From UBA668 sp963720695 (GTDB lineage: Bacteria; Actinomycetota; Acidimicrobiia; Acidimicrobiales; Ilumatobacteraceae), in the NCBI GenBank assembly GCA_963720695.1, contig CAVRGG010000001.1, forward strand, positions 248,001 to 312,000: a stretch of DNA of 64,000 nucleotides, written 5' to 3'. The notes beneath the pieces are model-generated. The model saw only the letters and a list, made by a program, of their open reading frames with translations. It was not told the DNA's origin and made no database searches. Positions 44,161-52,660 of this stretch are shown in pieces. How positions within the stretch are numbered: the stretch's first letter is position 1; every line of letters begins with the position of its first letter. The translations under genes and the position numbers were made by a program.

Positions 44161-45195
44161 GTGACGGCGCTCGGCCAGGTCAGGCCACTACCCTCGTGGG
44201 CCGTGCTGGCCCTCGATACCACGCCGTTGCCGAGACGGCGTCGGCTTCCCACGCTGCTGATGGTGGCGCTCCTCACCACGGTGATCGGGGCGGCCGGCAT
44301 CCTCATCGCCGCACGTCGGACCGTCGATGGAGTCGAGCGCGTCCCGGGCGTCGCCGGCGCACTGAGCCCGGCGAGCAGCAGCATCGACAACTACCTGCTG
44401 GTCGGGAGTGACAGCCGGGCCCAGGGCGACCCGAACACGGGTGAGACCGGCAACGTCAGCGGGAACCGCAGCGACACGATCATGGTGCTGCGCTACGACA
44501 AGAGCACGGGCGGCGCGGCGCTGCTGTCGATTCCCCGCGACCTGTACGTGACGGTGCCGGGCCACGATGGCAAGCGGCGGATCAACGCGGCGTTCAACGA
44601 TGGTCCCGACGTGCTGGTCCGCACGGTCCAGCAGGAACTCGGCATTCCCGTCCATCACTACGTGGAGATCGACTTCTCCGGGTTCAAGAGCCTCGTCGAC
44701 GCACTCGGCGGCGTCGAGATCTGCTTCTTCTACCCGACCCGCGACACGAACACAGGACTCGACATCCCGACACCGGGCTGCTTCGTCCTCGACGGCACGT
44801 CCGCCCTCGCCTATGCACGAAGCCGCCACTACGAGGAGTTCCGCGACGGCGCCTGGCACGAGGACCCGACCAGCGACCTCGGCCGATCCAAGCGTCAACG
44901 CGACTTCGTCAACCGGAGCCTGCAGACCACGCTGGCCGAGTTGAAGACCAACCCGTTCCGTGCGGGCGAGCTCATCTCGTCCATCGGGAAGTCGGTCCGC
45001 ATCGACGAGCACCTGGATCCGATCGAGGCCGGTTCGTCGCTGCGCAGCGCCGTCGATGCGGGGCTGCTGACGTACTCGCTGCCCGTCGTCGGCAAGACGA
45101 TCGACGGCAACGCGGTGCTCCTGCTCGGCGACGGAGCCGACGCAGTCCTGAACTACTTCCGAGGCACCGGCCCGGCGCCTGCGCCGTCAACCTGA
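44161..45195 (+). CDS. LCP (LytR-CpsA-Psr) family protein
   Basis: 344 residues. One membrane helix (LPTLLMVALLTTVIGAAGILIA) anchors an extracellular LCP domain: NYLLVGSDSR, GNRSDTIMVLRYDKST, LSIPRDLYVTVPG and RINAAFNDGPDVLV show the phosphate- and Mg-binding Arg/Asp set (SDTIMV, PRD). LCP enzymes attach secondary wall polymers such as arabinogalactan or teichoic acid to peptidoglycan, consistent with the dTDP-rhamnose genes that follow. GTG 44161 is the longest start; GTG 44203 is also possible. Confidence 0.88.
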   Translation: MTALGQVRPLPSWAVLALDTTPLPRRRRLPTLLMVALLTTVIGAAGILIAARRTVDGVERVPGVAGALSPASSSIDNYLLVGSDSRAQGDPNTGETGNVSGNRSDTIMVLRYDKSTGGAALLSIPRDLYVTVPGHDGKRRINAAFNDGPDVLVRTVQQELGIPVHHYVEIDFSGFKSLVDALGGVEICFFYPTRDTNTGLDIPTPGCFVLDGTSALAYARSRHYEEFRDGAWHEDPTSDLGRSKRQRDFVNRSLQTTLAELKTNPFRAGELISSIGKSVRIDEHLDPIEAGSSLRSAVDAGLLTYSLPVVGKTIDGNAVLLLGDGADAVLNYFRGTGPAPAPST

Positions 45196-45220
45196 TCCTG
45201 CCCGCCATACTGGAACCGAT

Positions 45221-45772
45221 ATGCCGAACGTACGAGAGAGCTCCACCATCGCAGGGGTCCACATCGTGGAGCCCACCATCCACGGCGACCAACGCGGTCT
45301 GTTCATCGAGACCTACCGTCGCGAATGGTTTCCGAACGGGCGGGAGATGGTGCAGGGCAACCGCGCCAACCGCCAGCAGGGCGCCGTCGTCGGCCTCCAC
45401 TACCACCTGCACCAGAGCGACTACTGGTACGTGCCGTTCGGCCACGCGCGAGTCGTGCTCCACGACCTTCGCGAGGGCGGCCCCACCGACGGCGCCACGC
45501 AGATGCTCGACCTCACGGGCGAGAACCACATGGGGGTGTTCATCCCGCCGGGTGTCGCTCACGGTTTCGCCGCCGTCACCGACATGGTCATCACCTACCT
45601 CGTCGACAACTACTACAACCCGGCCGACGAGCTCGGCGTGGCGTGGGACGATCCCGCGATCGCCGGCGACTGGGGCGTCTCCGAGCCGATCCTGTCCGCC
45701 CGCGACACGCAGAACCCGTCACGCGCCGACCTGCCTGCCGGTCGTCGCCCCTACTGGCCGATGAGGACCTGA
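45221..45772 (+). CDS. rfbC: dTDP-4-dehydrorhamnose 3,5-epimerase
   Basis: 183-residue cupin-fold epimerase, third-step enzyme in dTDP-L-rhamnose synthesis. The catalytic His lies in VGLHYHLHQSDYWYV and the Tyr/Lys partner regions are FIPPGVAHGFAAVTDMVITYLVD (core PPGVAHGF) near 108. The usual LHYQ is LHYHL here. Two bases before rfbB, so cotranscribed as rfbC-rfbB-rfbD after the LCP gene. Confidence 0.9.
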   Translation: MPNVRESSTIAGVHIVEPTIHGDQRGLFIETYRREWFPNGREMVQGNRANRQQGAVVGLHYHLHQSDYWYVPFGHARVVLHDLREGGPTDGATQMLDLTGENHMGVFIPPGVAHGFAAVTDMVITYLVDNYYNPADELGVAWDDPAIAGDWGVSEPILSARDTQNPSRADLPAGRRPYWPMRT

Positions 45773-45774
45773 CC

Positions 45775-46740
45775 ATGAAGCTGTTCGTCACCGGTGCGGC
45801 CGGTTTCATCGGGAGCAACTACGTCCGCTGGGTGCTGGAGAACAGCGACGACGAGGTCACGATCCTCGATGCGCTCACCTACGCAGGCAACATGGCCACC
45901 ATCCAGGACCTCGTCGACGATCGTCGGTGTCACTTCGTGCATGGCGACATCTGCGATCAGGACCTCGTCCTGTCGTCGATGGATGGACACGACGCCGTCG
46001 TCCACTTCGCGGCCGAGACGCATGTCGATCGTTCCATCAAGGACGGTTACTCGTTCGTGCGCACCAACTGCTTCGGTACCAACGTGCTCTGCGACGTCGC
46101 CCTGCGCGTGGGTGTGCAGAAGTTCGTCCACATCAGCACCGACGAGGTCTACGGCTCCATCGAGGACGGATCGTTCTCCGAGGCCGATCCGTTGACCCCT
46201 CGTTCCCCGTACTCCGCGGCGAAGGCCGGCAGCGACCTGATCGCGCTCAGCTACTTCACCACGCACGGCCTCCCGGTGATGGTCACCCGGTGCAGCAACA
46301 ACTTCGGGCCGTACCAGTTCCCCGAGAAGGTCATCCCGCTGTTCACCACCAATCTGCTCGACGGCCACCAGGTCCCGCTCTACGGCGACGGAGGGAACGT
46401 GCGCGACTGGATCCACGTGCACGACCACAACACGGCCGCCCACCTCGTCCTCCAGAAGGGCACACCGGGCGAGATCTACAACATCGGGGCCGGGAACGAG
46501 ATCACCAACCGCGACCTGACGTATCGGCTGCTCGAGCTCACCGGCAGGGACGAGTCGTTCATCCGTCCGGTCGAGGACCGCAAGGGTCACGACCGCCGCT
46601 ACTCGATCACGCACGACAAGGTCTCGGCGATGGGCTGGCGTACCGAGCACACCCTCGAGGACGGTCTCGCCGCGACCGTCGAGTGGTACCGGGCCAACCG
46701 CGACTGGTGGGAGCCGCTGAAGGCCAAGGCGTCCTTCTGA
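45775..46740 (+). CDS. rfbB: dTDP-glucose 4,6-dehydratase
   Basis: 321-residue extended SDR. NAD motif TGAAGFIGSNYVRW near 6-19, HFAAETHVDRSIKD near 80, ISTDEVYGS near 118 (Thr, Asp, Glu of the dehydratase active site) and YSAAKAGSD with catalytic Tyr and Lys near 147-151. It oxidises and dehydrates dTDP-glucose, second step in dTDP-rhamnose synthesis. No separate rfbA (thymidylyltransferase) is present in this window. Confidence 0.94.
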   Translation: MKLFVTGAAGFIGSNYVRWVLENSDDEVTILDALTYAGNMATIQDLVDDRRCHFVHGDICDQDLVLSSMDGHDAVVHFAAETHVDRSIKDGYSFVRTNCFGTNVLCDVALRVGVQKFVHISTDEVYGSIEDGSFSEADPLTPRSPYSAAKAGSDLIALSYFTTHGLPVMVTRCSNNFGPYQFPEKVIPLFTTNLLDGHQVPLYGDGGNVRDWIHVHDHNTAAHLVLQKGTPGEIYNIGAGNEITNRDLTYRLLELTGRDESFIRPVEDRKGHDRRYSITHDKVSAMGWRTEHTLEDGLAATVEWYRANRDWWEPLKAKASF

Positions 46741-47597
46741 TGCGGGTGCTCGTCACCGGTGCCGCCGGCCAACTCGGCACGGACGTGGTGGCCACGTGCA
46801 GCGCCAACGGTGACGACGTCTTCGCGTTCGATCGGGCGGGGCTCGACATCGGCGATCGGGCAGCGGTGCTCGGAGCGGTCACGTCGCTGCGCCCACAGGT
46901 GGTCATCAACTGCGGCGCGTGGACGGCGGTCGACGCCTGCGAGTCGGACCCCGAGCTCGCGCTCGCGCTCAACGGCACCGCGGTGCGCTGGTTGGCCGAG
47001 GCGTGCGATCGGTCGGACGCGCATCTCGTGCAGCTCAGCACCGACTACGTCTTCGACGGCGAGATGGATCGCCCGTACCACGAGTGGGACGACGTGGCTC
47101 CGCAGAGCGTGTACGGCCTCACGAAGCTCATCGGTGAGCGCGAGGCGCTGGTGCTGGGTGCTCGGGCGACGGTCGTGCGGACGTCGTGGGTGTGCGGCGT
47201 GCACGGGGCCAACATGGTCAAGACCATCATGCGTCTCGCCGGGCAGCACCCCGAGTTGGCGTTCGTCGATGATCAGATCGGGCACCCGACCTTCACCCAG
47301 GACCTCGCCGAGTTGTTGCGACGGGTGGCGGTCGATCGTCTGTCGGGAGTGGTCCACGCCACCAACCAGGGCGCCGTGTCGTGGTTCGAGTTCGCGCGTG
47401 AGGTGGTCGAGCTGATGGGCCGCGACCCGGGCATGGTCCGCCCGATCGCGACCGTCGACCTGCAGCCGGCGCGGCCAGCGCCGCGCCCGGCCAACAGCGT
47501 GCTCGACAACGCCGTGCTCCGTCAGGCCGGCTACCCGATGTTGCGCGACCACCGCGACGCACTGGCCGACACCGTCAGCCTCCTCCTGACCACCTGA
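46740..47597 (+). CDS. rfbD: dTDP-4-dehydrorhamnose reductase
   Basis: 285-residue SDR that reduces the 4-keto group to give dTDP-L-rhamnose. MRVLVTGAAGQLGTDVV cofactor motif, INCGAWTAVDACESDPELA, QLSTDYVFDGEMDRPYHEWD and YGLTKLIGERE with the catalytic Tyr-Lys pair are all in order. Start overlaps the rfbB stop by one base. Completes the rfbCBD cluster feeding wall rhamnose. Confidence 0.92.
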   Translation: MRVLVTGAAGQLGTDVVATCSANGDDVFAFDRAGLDIGDRAAVLGAVTSLRPQVVINCGAWTAVDACESDPELALALNGTAVRWLAEACDRSDAHLVQLSTDYVFDGEMDRPYHEWDDVAPQSVYGLTKLIGEREALVLGARATVVRTSWVCGVHGANMVKTIMRLAGQHPELAFVDDQIGHPTFTQDLAELLRRVAVDRLSGVVHATNQGAVSWFEFAREVVELMGRDPGMVRPIATVDLQPARPAPRPANSVLDNAVLRQAGYPMLRDHRDALADTVSLLLTT

Positions 47598-47685
47598 GCG
47601 CACCCCTCGGACGACGAGGGCGGCGAGGGGGTGTAGATTCTTAGGGTCCGAAGTATCTGGTCGAGGTCCGTGAGGGGGCGCAGCA

Positions 47686-48552
47686 ATGGGTGAGATCGTT
47701 GGCGCGGCGTTGGTGGCTCACGTGCCGCCGCTGGTCCTGCCCGAGGCGACGCGCCTCGAGCTCAACAACGGCAAGGATTTCACGATCGTCGAGGGACTCC
47801 ATCGGATGCGTCGTGAGTACATCGATGCGGTCCACGCCGACACGATCCTCGTGCTCGACTCGCACTGGTTCACGACCTTCGAATGGGTGGTCAGCGCGCA
47901 CCATCGTCGTTCGGGCAAGTTCACCAGTGAGGAACTGCCACGCGGCAATCCGCAGATGCCGTACGACATCCCGGGGGACCCCGACCTGGCCCGCCTGATC
48001 GCCGCCGTCGCCGACGAGCGGACCGACACCTGGGTGCACGCGAGCGATGACCCGTACCTGCCGATCAAGTACGCCACCGTGTACCTGACACCGTTCCTGC
48101 AGGGGCCGGAGACCTGGGTCTCGGCGAGCATCTGCCAGACCGCGGAATTCGACGACTACATGATCTTCGGCGAGGTCATCGCCGAGGCCATCCGCCGATC
48201 CGATCGACGGGTCGTGATCGTGGCCAGCGGGGCCCTGTCGCACAAGTTCTGGCCGCTGCGCGAACTCCGACAGCACGAGGGCGCCGACATCGCCCACATC
48301 CGCACGCCCGGCCACCGAACGGCCGACGAGCGGGTGATCGCCCTCCTCGAGGCCGGCGACCACGCGACGGTGCTCGCCGAGTACCCCGAGTTCCGGACGT
48401 TCTCACCCGAAGGTCGGTTCGCCCATTACGTGATCATGGCGGCGGCGATGGGTGGCGCGGCGTGGAAGTCGTGCGGGATCGCCTTGAGCGACTATGAAAA
48501 CGCTGCGGGCACGGGACTGATCCACATGTGGTTCCCCGTGTCCCACGACTGA
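47686..48552 (+). CDS. class III extradiol ring-cleavage dioxygenase
   Basis: 288-residue LigB-type dioxygenase. Iron ligands fit His in ALVAHVPPLV near residue 12 and His in LVLDSHWFTTFEW near 60, with a later Glu; SGALSHKFWPL near 188 carries the second-sphere catalytic His typical of 3,4-dihydroxyphenylacetate 2,3-dioxygenase (HpaD-like) enzymes. First gene of an aromatic degradation operon with the FAH-fold hydrolase, cupin and FAD hydroxylase. A GAGGGGG ribosome site precedes ATG 47686. Exact catechol is open. Confidence 0.83.
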   Translation: MGEIVGAALVAHVPPLVLPEATRLELNNGKDFTIVEGLHRMRREYIDAVHADTILVLDSHWFTTFEWVVSAHHRRSGKFTSEELPRGNPQMPYDIPGDPDLARLIAAVADERTDTWVHASDDPYLPIKYATVYLTPFLQGPETWVSASICQTAEFDDYMIFGEVIAEAIRRSDRRVVIVASGALSHKFWPLRELRQHEGADIAHIRTPGHRTADERVIALLEAGDHATVLAEYPEFRTFSPEGRFAHYVIMAAAMGGAAWKSCGIALSDYENAAGTGLIHMWFPVSHD

Positions 48553-48574
48553 CGAACCAGAAGGAGCAACCACC

Positions 48575-49420
48575 ATGCGACTCGCCAACTACGACGGCCG
48601 TGCGACGATCGTGATCGAGGGACACGCTGTCGACGTCGAGCGCGTCAGCGGTGGAGCCCTCGGCAGTGACCCGATGCTGCTCTGCGACCTCGCCCACCAT
48701 GGCGCACTCCGCGAGCTCGCCGCGTCGGCGACCGCGGCCGACTGGCCCGTCCTCGACGAGGCGAAGCTCGGGGCTCCCGTGCCGCGGCCGCCCAAGGGCT
48801 TCGGGGTCGCGCTCAACTACAAGCAGCACGCGCTGGAGAGCGGCCGCGATCTGCCGACCGAGCCCCACCTGTTCGGCAAGACCGACAACTGCGTCTGCGG
48901 CCCGTTCGACGAGATCGTCGTGCCGGCCGGGCTCACCGAGATCGACTACGAAGCCGAACTGGTCGTGGTCTTCGGCCGGACCTGCAAGAACGCGACCCGG
49001 GAGGACGCCTGGAGCTACCTGTCGGGGGTCACCTGCGGGCAGGACATCTCCGATCGTGCCGAACAGTTCCGGCCCCCGGTCAAGCAGTTCACCATCGCCA
49101 AGACCTACGACACGTTCGGTCCGATCGGCCCGTACCTGGTCACCGCCGACGAGCTCGCCGACCCCGACGCGCTCGAGCTCGAGGGCCGGGTGAGCGGCGA
49201 GGTGATGCAGCACACGAACACCAGCGACCTGATCTTCGACGTGCCGGCGCTCGTCGTCTGGCTCAGCCGCTACATCACGTTCAACGCAGGCGACCTGATC
49301 TGGACGGGTACGCCAGGAGGTGTCGGCGAAGCCCGAGGCAGGTTCCTGCACGACGGCGACGTCGTCGAGACCGAGATCGAGGGCATCGGCACGATGCGCA
49401 ACCCGGTGGTCGAGCGATGA
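48575..49420 (+). CDS. fumarylacetoacetate hydrolase family protein
   Basis: 281 residues. The metal-binding signature is ITEIDYEAELVVVFGRTCKN (DYEAELVVV) near 127, followed by GQDISDRAEQF and WTGTPGGVGEARGRF, standard for FAH-fold hydrolase/isomerase/decarboxylases such as HpaG. Expected to process the ring-fission product of the upstream dioxygenase. AAGGAG ribosome site at 48561-48566. The stop overlaps the cupin gene by four bases. Confidence 0.88.
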   Translation: MRLANYDGRATIVIEGHAVDVERVSGGALGSDPMLLCDLAHHGALRELAASATAADWPVLDEAKLGAPVPRPPKGFGVALNYKQHALESGRDLPTEPHLFGKTDNCVCGPFDEIVVPAGLTEIDYEAELVVVFGRTCKNATREDAWSYLSGVTCGQDISDRAEQFRPPVKQFTIAKTYDTFGPIGPYLVTADELADPDALELEGRVSGEVMQHTNTSDLIFDVPALVVWLSRYITFNAGDLIWTGTPGGVGEARGRFLHDGDVVETEIEGIGTMRNPVVER

Positions 49421-49780
49421 AGGTCGTCCCGGAGGGCGACAAGTCGGTCAGCTACGGGGGCCGCTTCACCGGAACGGTCGAACTGGAGATGCTGCACGCC
49501 ACACCCACCGACGACGAGCCGGACACCGCGCTGGTGCACTTCAAGAACGGCGCCGTCTCGTTCTGGCACCTCCACCCGGGAGGCCAGCAACTGTTCGTCG
49601 TGCGCGGCGAGGCGCGGCGTGGGGACCGACGCCGACGGCGAGGTGCGCCTCGCCGAGGGCACCCTCGTGGTCTGTCCGCCGAACGAGCGACACTGGCACG
49701 GTGCCGCGCCGGGGAACGACACCACGCTGCTGGCGGTCACCTGGGGGACCACCCAGTGGGAGACCGAGTCGCCCGAATGA
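49417..49780 (+). CDS. cupin-domain protein, frame-shifted
   Basis: About 120-residue small cupin. First half MKVVPEGDKSVSYGGRF, VSFWHLHPGGQQLFVVRGEAR carries cupin motif 1 (HxHPGGQQ). One extra base in CGGCGTGGG near 49615-49620 interrupts it; deletion gives VGTDADGEVRLAEGTLVVCPPNERHWHGAAPG, cupin motif 2 with PxxxxHWHG. Ends at TGA 49778-49780, where the next gene begins by ATGA overlap. Similar cupins accompany aromatic-degradation genes; role unknown. Confidence 0.78.
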
Positions 49781-51072
49781 GCGCTCGCCACCAGATCGCG
49801 ATCGTCGGACTCGGCCCCACCGGCGCGACACTCGCCAACCTGTGCGGCCAACTCGGCATTCGTACGATCGTGTACGAGCAGAGCGCTGCGCCGTATTCGC
49901 AGCCACGCGCCTGCCACCTCGACGCCGAGATCGCCCGTGTCTTTCAGCATCTCGGGTTCGAGGCGGAGTTGCATCGACTGCTGACTCGCTCGGCGGGCAT
50001 GGACTACGTCGATGCCGACGGACGGAGGCTGTTCTCGTTCGAGGGTTTCGAGCGCGAGCCCTTGCTCGGGTGGCACGAGGACTACGTCTTCGTCCAGCCG
50101 GAGTTGGAGGCGATGCTGCGCGCAGGACTCGACCGCTTCCCCCATGTGGAGGTGCACCTCGGCCACGAGGCGCCGCCGCTCGATGCGCTTCTCGCCGACG
50201 CCGAGTACGTCGTCGCGTGCGACGGCGCCGCGAGCCCGACCAGGGACGCACTCGGGATCCGGATGGTCGATCTGCACTACCACGAGCCGTGGCTGGTGGT
50301 GGATGCGATCCTTCACGACGTCACCGTGCCGCCGCTCCCGGGCGTGATCCAACAGGTGTGCGACCCGGCGAGGCTGTGCACGTTCGTGCCGTCGCACGGC
50401 GCGTACCGCCGGTGGGAGTTCCTGCTGCACGGCGACGAGCACCCCGATCCATGGGAGCTCCTGGCCCGCTGGGGCATCGACTCGACGAACGCGACGCTCG
50501 TGCGTGCCGCCCGCTACCGATTCCACGCGATGGTGGCAGAGCAGTGGCGCGCTGGACCCGACGGGCGCGTGTTCCTCGCCGGCGACGCGGCGCACATGAT
50601 GCCGCCGTTCATGGGGCAGGGGATGTGCAGCGGGATACGCGACGCGGTGAACCTGGCCTGGAAGTTCCACGAGGTCTTCGACATCGGACGTGGCAGCGAA
50701 CTGCTCGACACGTACGAGGCCGAACGCCGTCCGCACGCCGAGGTCGTCGTGCAGATGTCGATCGAGGCCGGCCGCACGCTGGCCCGCCTCGCCGCAGACC
50801 CGTCGGACGTGCCCGTGCCCGACGCGCCGGACCCGATGCGCTGGTCGCGGTTGCCAGGCCTCGACCTCGGCGGCGCGTTTCCGGTGGGCCATCTGATCCC
50901 GCAGCCCGATCGGCTCGACGAACGCCTCCCACCCGACTGGGTCTGGGTGACCAGCGACGCATGGTTCGACGCACCGGACCATCGCATGACCGTGCTGGAG
51001 CCGGCAGCGACCTACGGCCACCGCGCGGTCCTCGTGCGTCCCGACCGTTACATCGCCGCCGTCATCGACTGA
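49777..51072 (+). CDS. FAD-dependent aromatic hydroxylase (MhpA/PobA-like)
   Basis: 431-residue flavin monooxygenase. IAIVGLGPTGATLANLCGQLG is the FAD dinucleotide motif, YVVACDGAASPTRDALG the DG motif, and VFLAGDAAHMMPPFMGQGMCSGIRDA the GD motif (quoted as GDAAHMMPPFMGQGMCSG). The set and the RACHLDAEIARVFQ segment place it with 3-(3-hydroxyphenyl)propionate hydroxylases. It likely makes the catechol cleaved by the first gene of this operon. Ends 11 bases inside the convergent citrate synthase gene. Confidence 0.87.
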   Translation: MSARHQIAIVGLGPTGATLANLCGQLGIRTIVYEQSAAPYSQPRACHLDAEIARVFQHLGFEAELHRLLTRSAGMDYVDADGRRLFSFEGFEREPLLGWHEDYVFVQPELEAMLRAGLDRFPHVEVHLGHEAPPLDALLADAEYVVACDGAASPTRDALGIRMVDLHYHEPWLVVDAILHDVTVPPLPGVIQQVCDPARLCTFVPSHGAYRRWEFLLHGDEHPDPWELLARWGIDSTNATLVRAARYRFHAMVAEQWRAGPDGRVFLAGDAAHMMPPFMGQGMCSGIRDAVNLAWKFHEVFDIGRGSELLDTYEAERRPHAEVVVQMSIEAGRTLARLAADPSDVPVPDAPDPMRWSRLPGLDLGGAFPVGHLIPQPDRLDERLPPDWVWVTSDAWFDAPDHRMTVLEPAATYGHRAVLVRPDRYIAAVID

Positions 51073-52606
51073 CCTGTCGGCACGGCGCGATCGGCTGCGG
51101 CGGGGGAGGGCCGATGTAGCGGGCGCTGGGCCGGATGATCTTGTTGTCCGCTGCCTGCTCGAGCACGTTCGCGCACCAACCGATGACCCGACTGGTCGCG
51201 AACGTCGGCGTGAACATCTCCGGTGGAATGCCGCACAGCTGCATCACGACACCCGCGTAGAACTCCACGTTGGTGCGGATCTCCCGGCCCGGCTTCATCC
51301 GGTCGAGGAGTGCGATCACGCCGGCCTCGGTGGCTTCCGCGAACGCGACGAAGGCCCGGTCCTCGTCGTCGACGGCGAGCCGTCGGGCGACGCCCCGCAA
51401 CATCACCGAACGAGGGTCGTCGGTGCGGTAGACGGCGTGGCCGAACCCCATGATCTTGTCACCGCGCTCGATCATCGGTGCGACGACCTCTTCGATGCGG
51501 TCCGGCGTCCCGATGGCGTCGAGCAGTGCCAGCGCCCGGCTCGGCGCACCGCCGTGCAGCGGGCCACTCAACGCGCCGATGCCAGCGACGAGGCATGCGC
51601 CGAGGTCGGCGCCCGTCGAGGCGACGACCCGCGACGTGAACGTCGAGGCGTTGAAGCCATGATCGATCGTCGAGATGAGGTAGTGCTCGACCGCTCGGGC
51701 CTGCTCCGGCGTGGGTTCGACGCCGGTCACCATCAGGATCCAGTTGGCGGCGTAGCCGAGGTCAGCACGGGGTGGCACCACCTCGAGTCCTCGCCTGAGT
51801 CGGTGCAGCGCGCAGAGCAGCGCGGGGGTGATGGCGCTCGCGAACAGGGCGTCGGCGCGGCGTTCGGAAGGGCTGATGTCGATGAGCGGCTTGCAGCCTC
51901 GTGCTGCGGTCGCGAGGGAGAGTGCGGTGCGGAGGCCGTCGAGCGGCTCGCTGACGGCCGCGATCGCCGGGAGCACCGATGCGACCGACTGGGGGATCTC
52001 GCGCAGCGGCGCCACCTCGTCGACGAAGGCAGCCCGTTCCGCGGTGGTCGCCGGAAGCGTTCCATCGATCATCAACGCCCAGACGTCCTCGAAGGGGCGC
52101 CGCTCGGCGAGCTCGACGGCGGAGTACTGGCGGTAGTGATAGAAGCCCTCCGTGCCCCGCACGTCGCCCACCTCGGTGTCGGCCACGACGACACCCTTCA
52201 GTCCCCGAGGAACGTCCACGGGGCCGATCGATGCGACCCTCATCAGATCGCGCAGGGAGACCACTCCCACCGGATGGCCGTGATCGGTCACCGGCATGTG
52301 GCGGTAACCGCGCTCGCGCATCGTGGACAACGCGGTCTCGAGGGGAGTGGCGACGTCGATCGTGTCGACCGGGGCCGACATCACGTCGCCGACCGTCGCC
52401 TCGCCCCCTGGCGGCGCCGTGGCCGCACTGGCCGCGGTCGCGCGGAGGACGTCGCGTTCGGTGACGATCCCCAGTGCACGGCTGCCCTCCATCACGACGA
52501 CCGACCCGACGCGATGGTCGTGCATGCGCTGCACGGCGGTGCCGAGCGGCTCGTCCACCAGCGCGGTGACGGGCGGGGAGGTCATCAGGGTGGCGATCGC
52601 AGTCAT
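51062..52606 (-). CDS. CBS-domain/citrate synthase fusion
   Basis: 514 residues. Residues 1-125 are a CBS pair (VTALVDEPLGTAVQRMHDHRVGSVVVME core RVGSVVVMEG, and MRERGYRHMPVTDHGHPVGVVS) that senses adenylates or similar ligands. Residues about 140-500 are a citrate synthase: DHGFNASTFTSRVVAS, SGPLHGGAPS near 349, MGFGHAVYRTDDPRS near 389 and NVEFYAGVVMQL near 446. The catalytic Asp of NVDFY is Glu, as also occurs in some methylcitrate-type enzymes. Makes citrate or 2-methylcitrate. Divergent from the second synthase gene, 54 bases apart. Confidence 0.85.
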   Translation of the reverse strand: MTAIATLMTSPPVTALVDEPLGTAVQRMHDHRVGSVVVMEGSRALGIVTERDVLRATAASAATAPPGGEATVGDVMSAPVDTIDVATPLETALSTMRERGYRHMPVTDHGHPVGVVSLRDLMRVASIGPVDVPRGLKGVVVADTEVGDVRGTEGFYHYRQYSAVELAERRPFEDVWALMIDGTLPATTAERAAFVDEVAPLREIPQSVASVLPAIAAVSEPLDGLRTALSLATAARGCKPLIDISPSERRADALFASAITPALLCALHRLRRGLEVVPPRADLGYAANWILMVTGVEPTPEQARAVEHYLISTIDHGFNASTFTSRVVASTGADLGACLVAGIGALSGPLHGGAPSRALALLDAIGTPDRIEEVVAPMIERGDKIMGFGHAVYRTDDPRSVMLRGVARRLAVDDEDRAFVAFAEATEAGVIALLDRMKPGREIRTNVEFYAGVVMQLCGIPPEMFTPTFATSRVIGWCANVLEQAADNKIIRPSARYIGPPPPQPIAPCRQVSR

Positions 52607-52660
52607 GCGGACAGCGTGCTCCCGATGGCCAAGATGATCAACATTGATTATGGTCAACGC

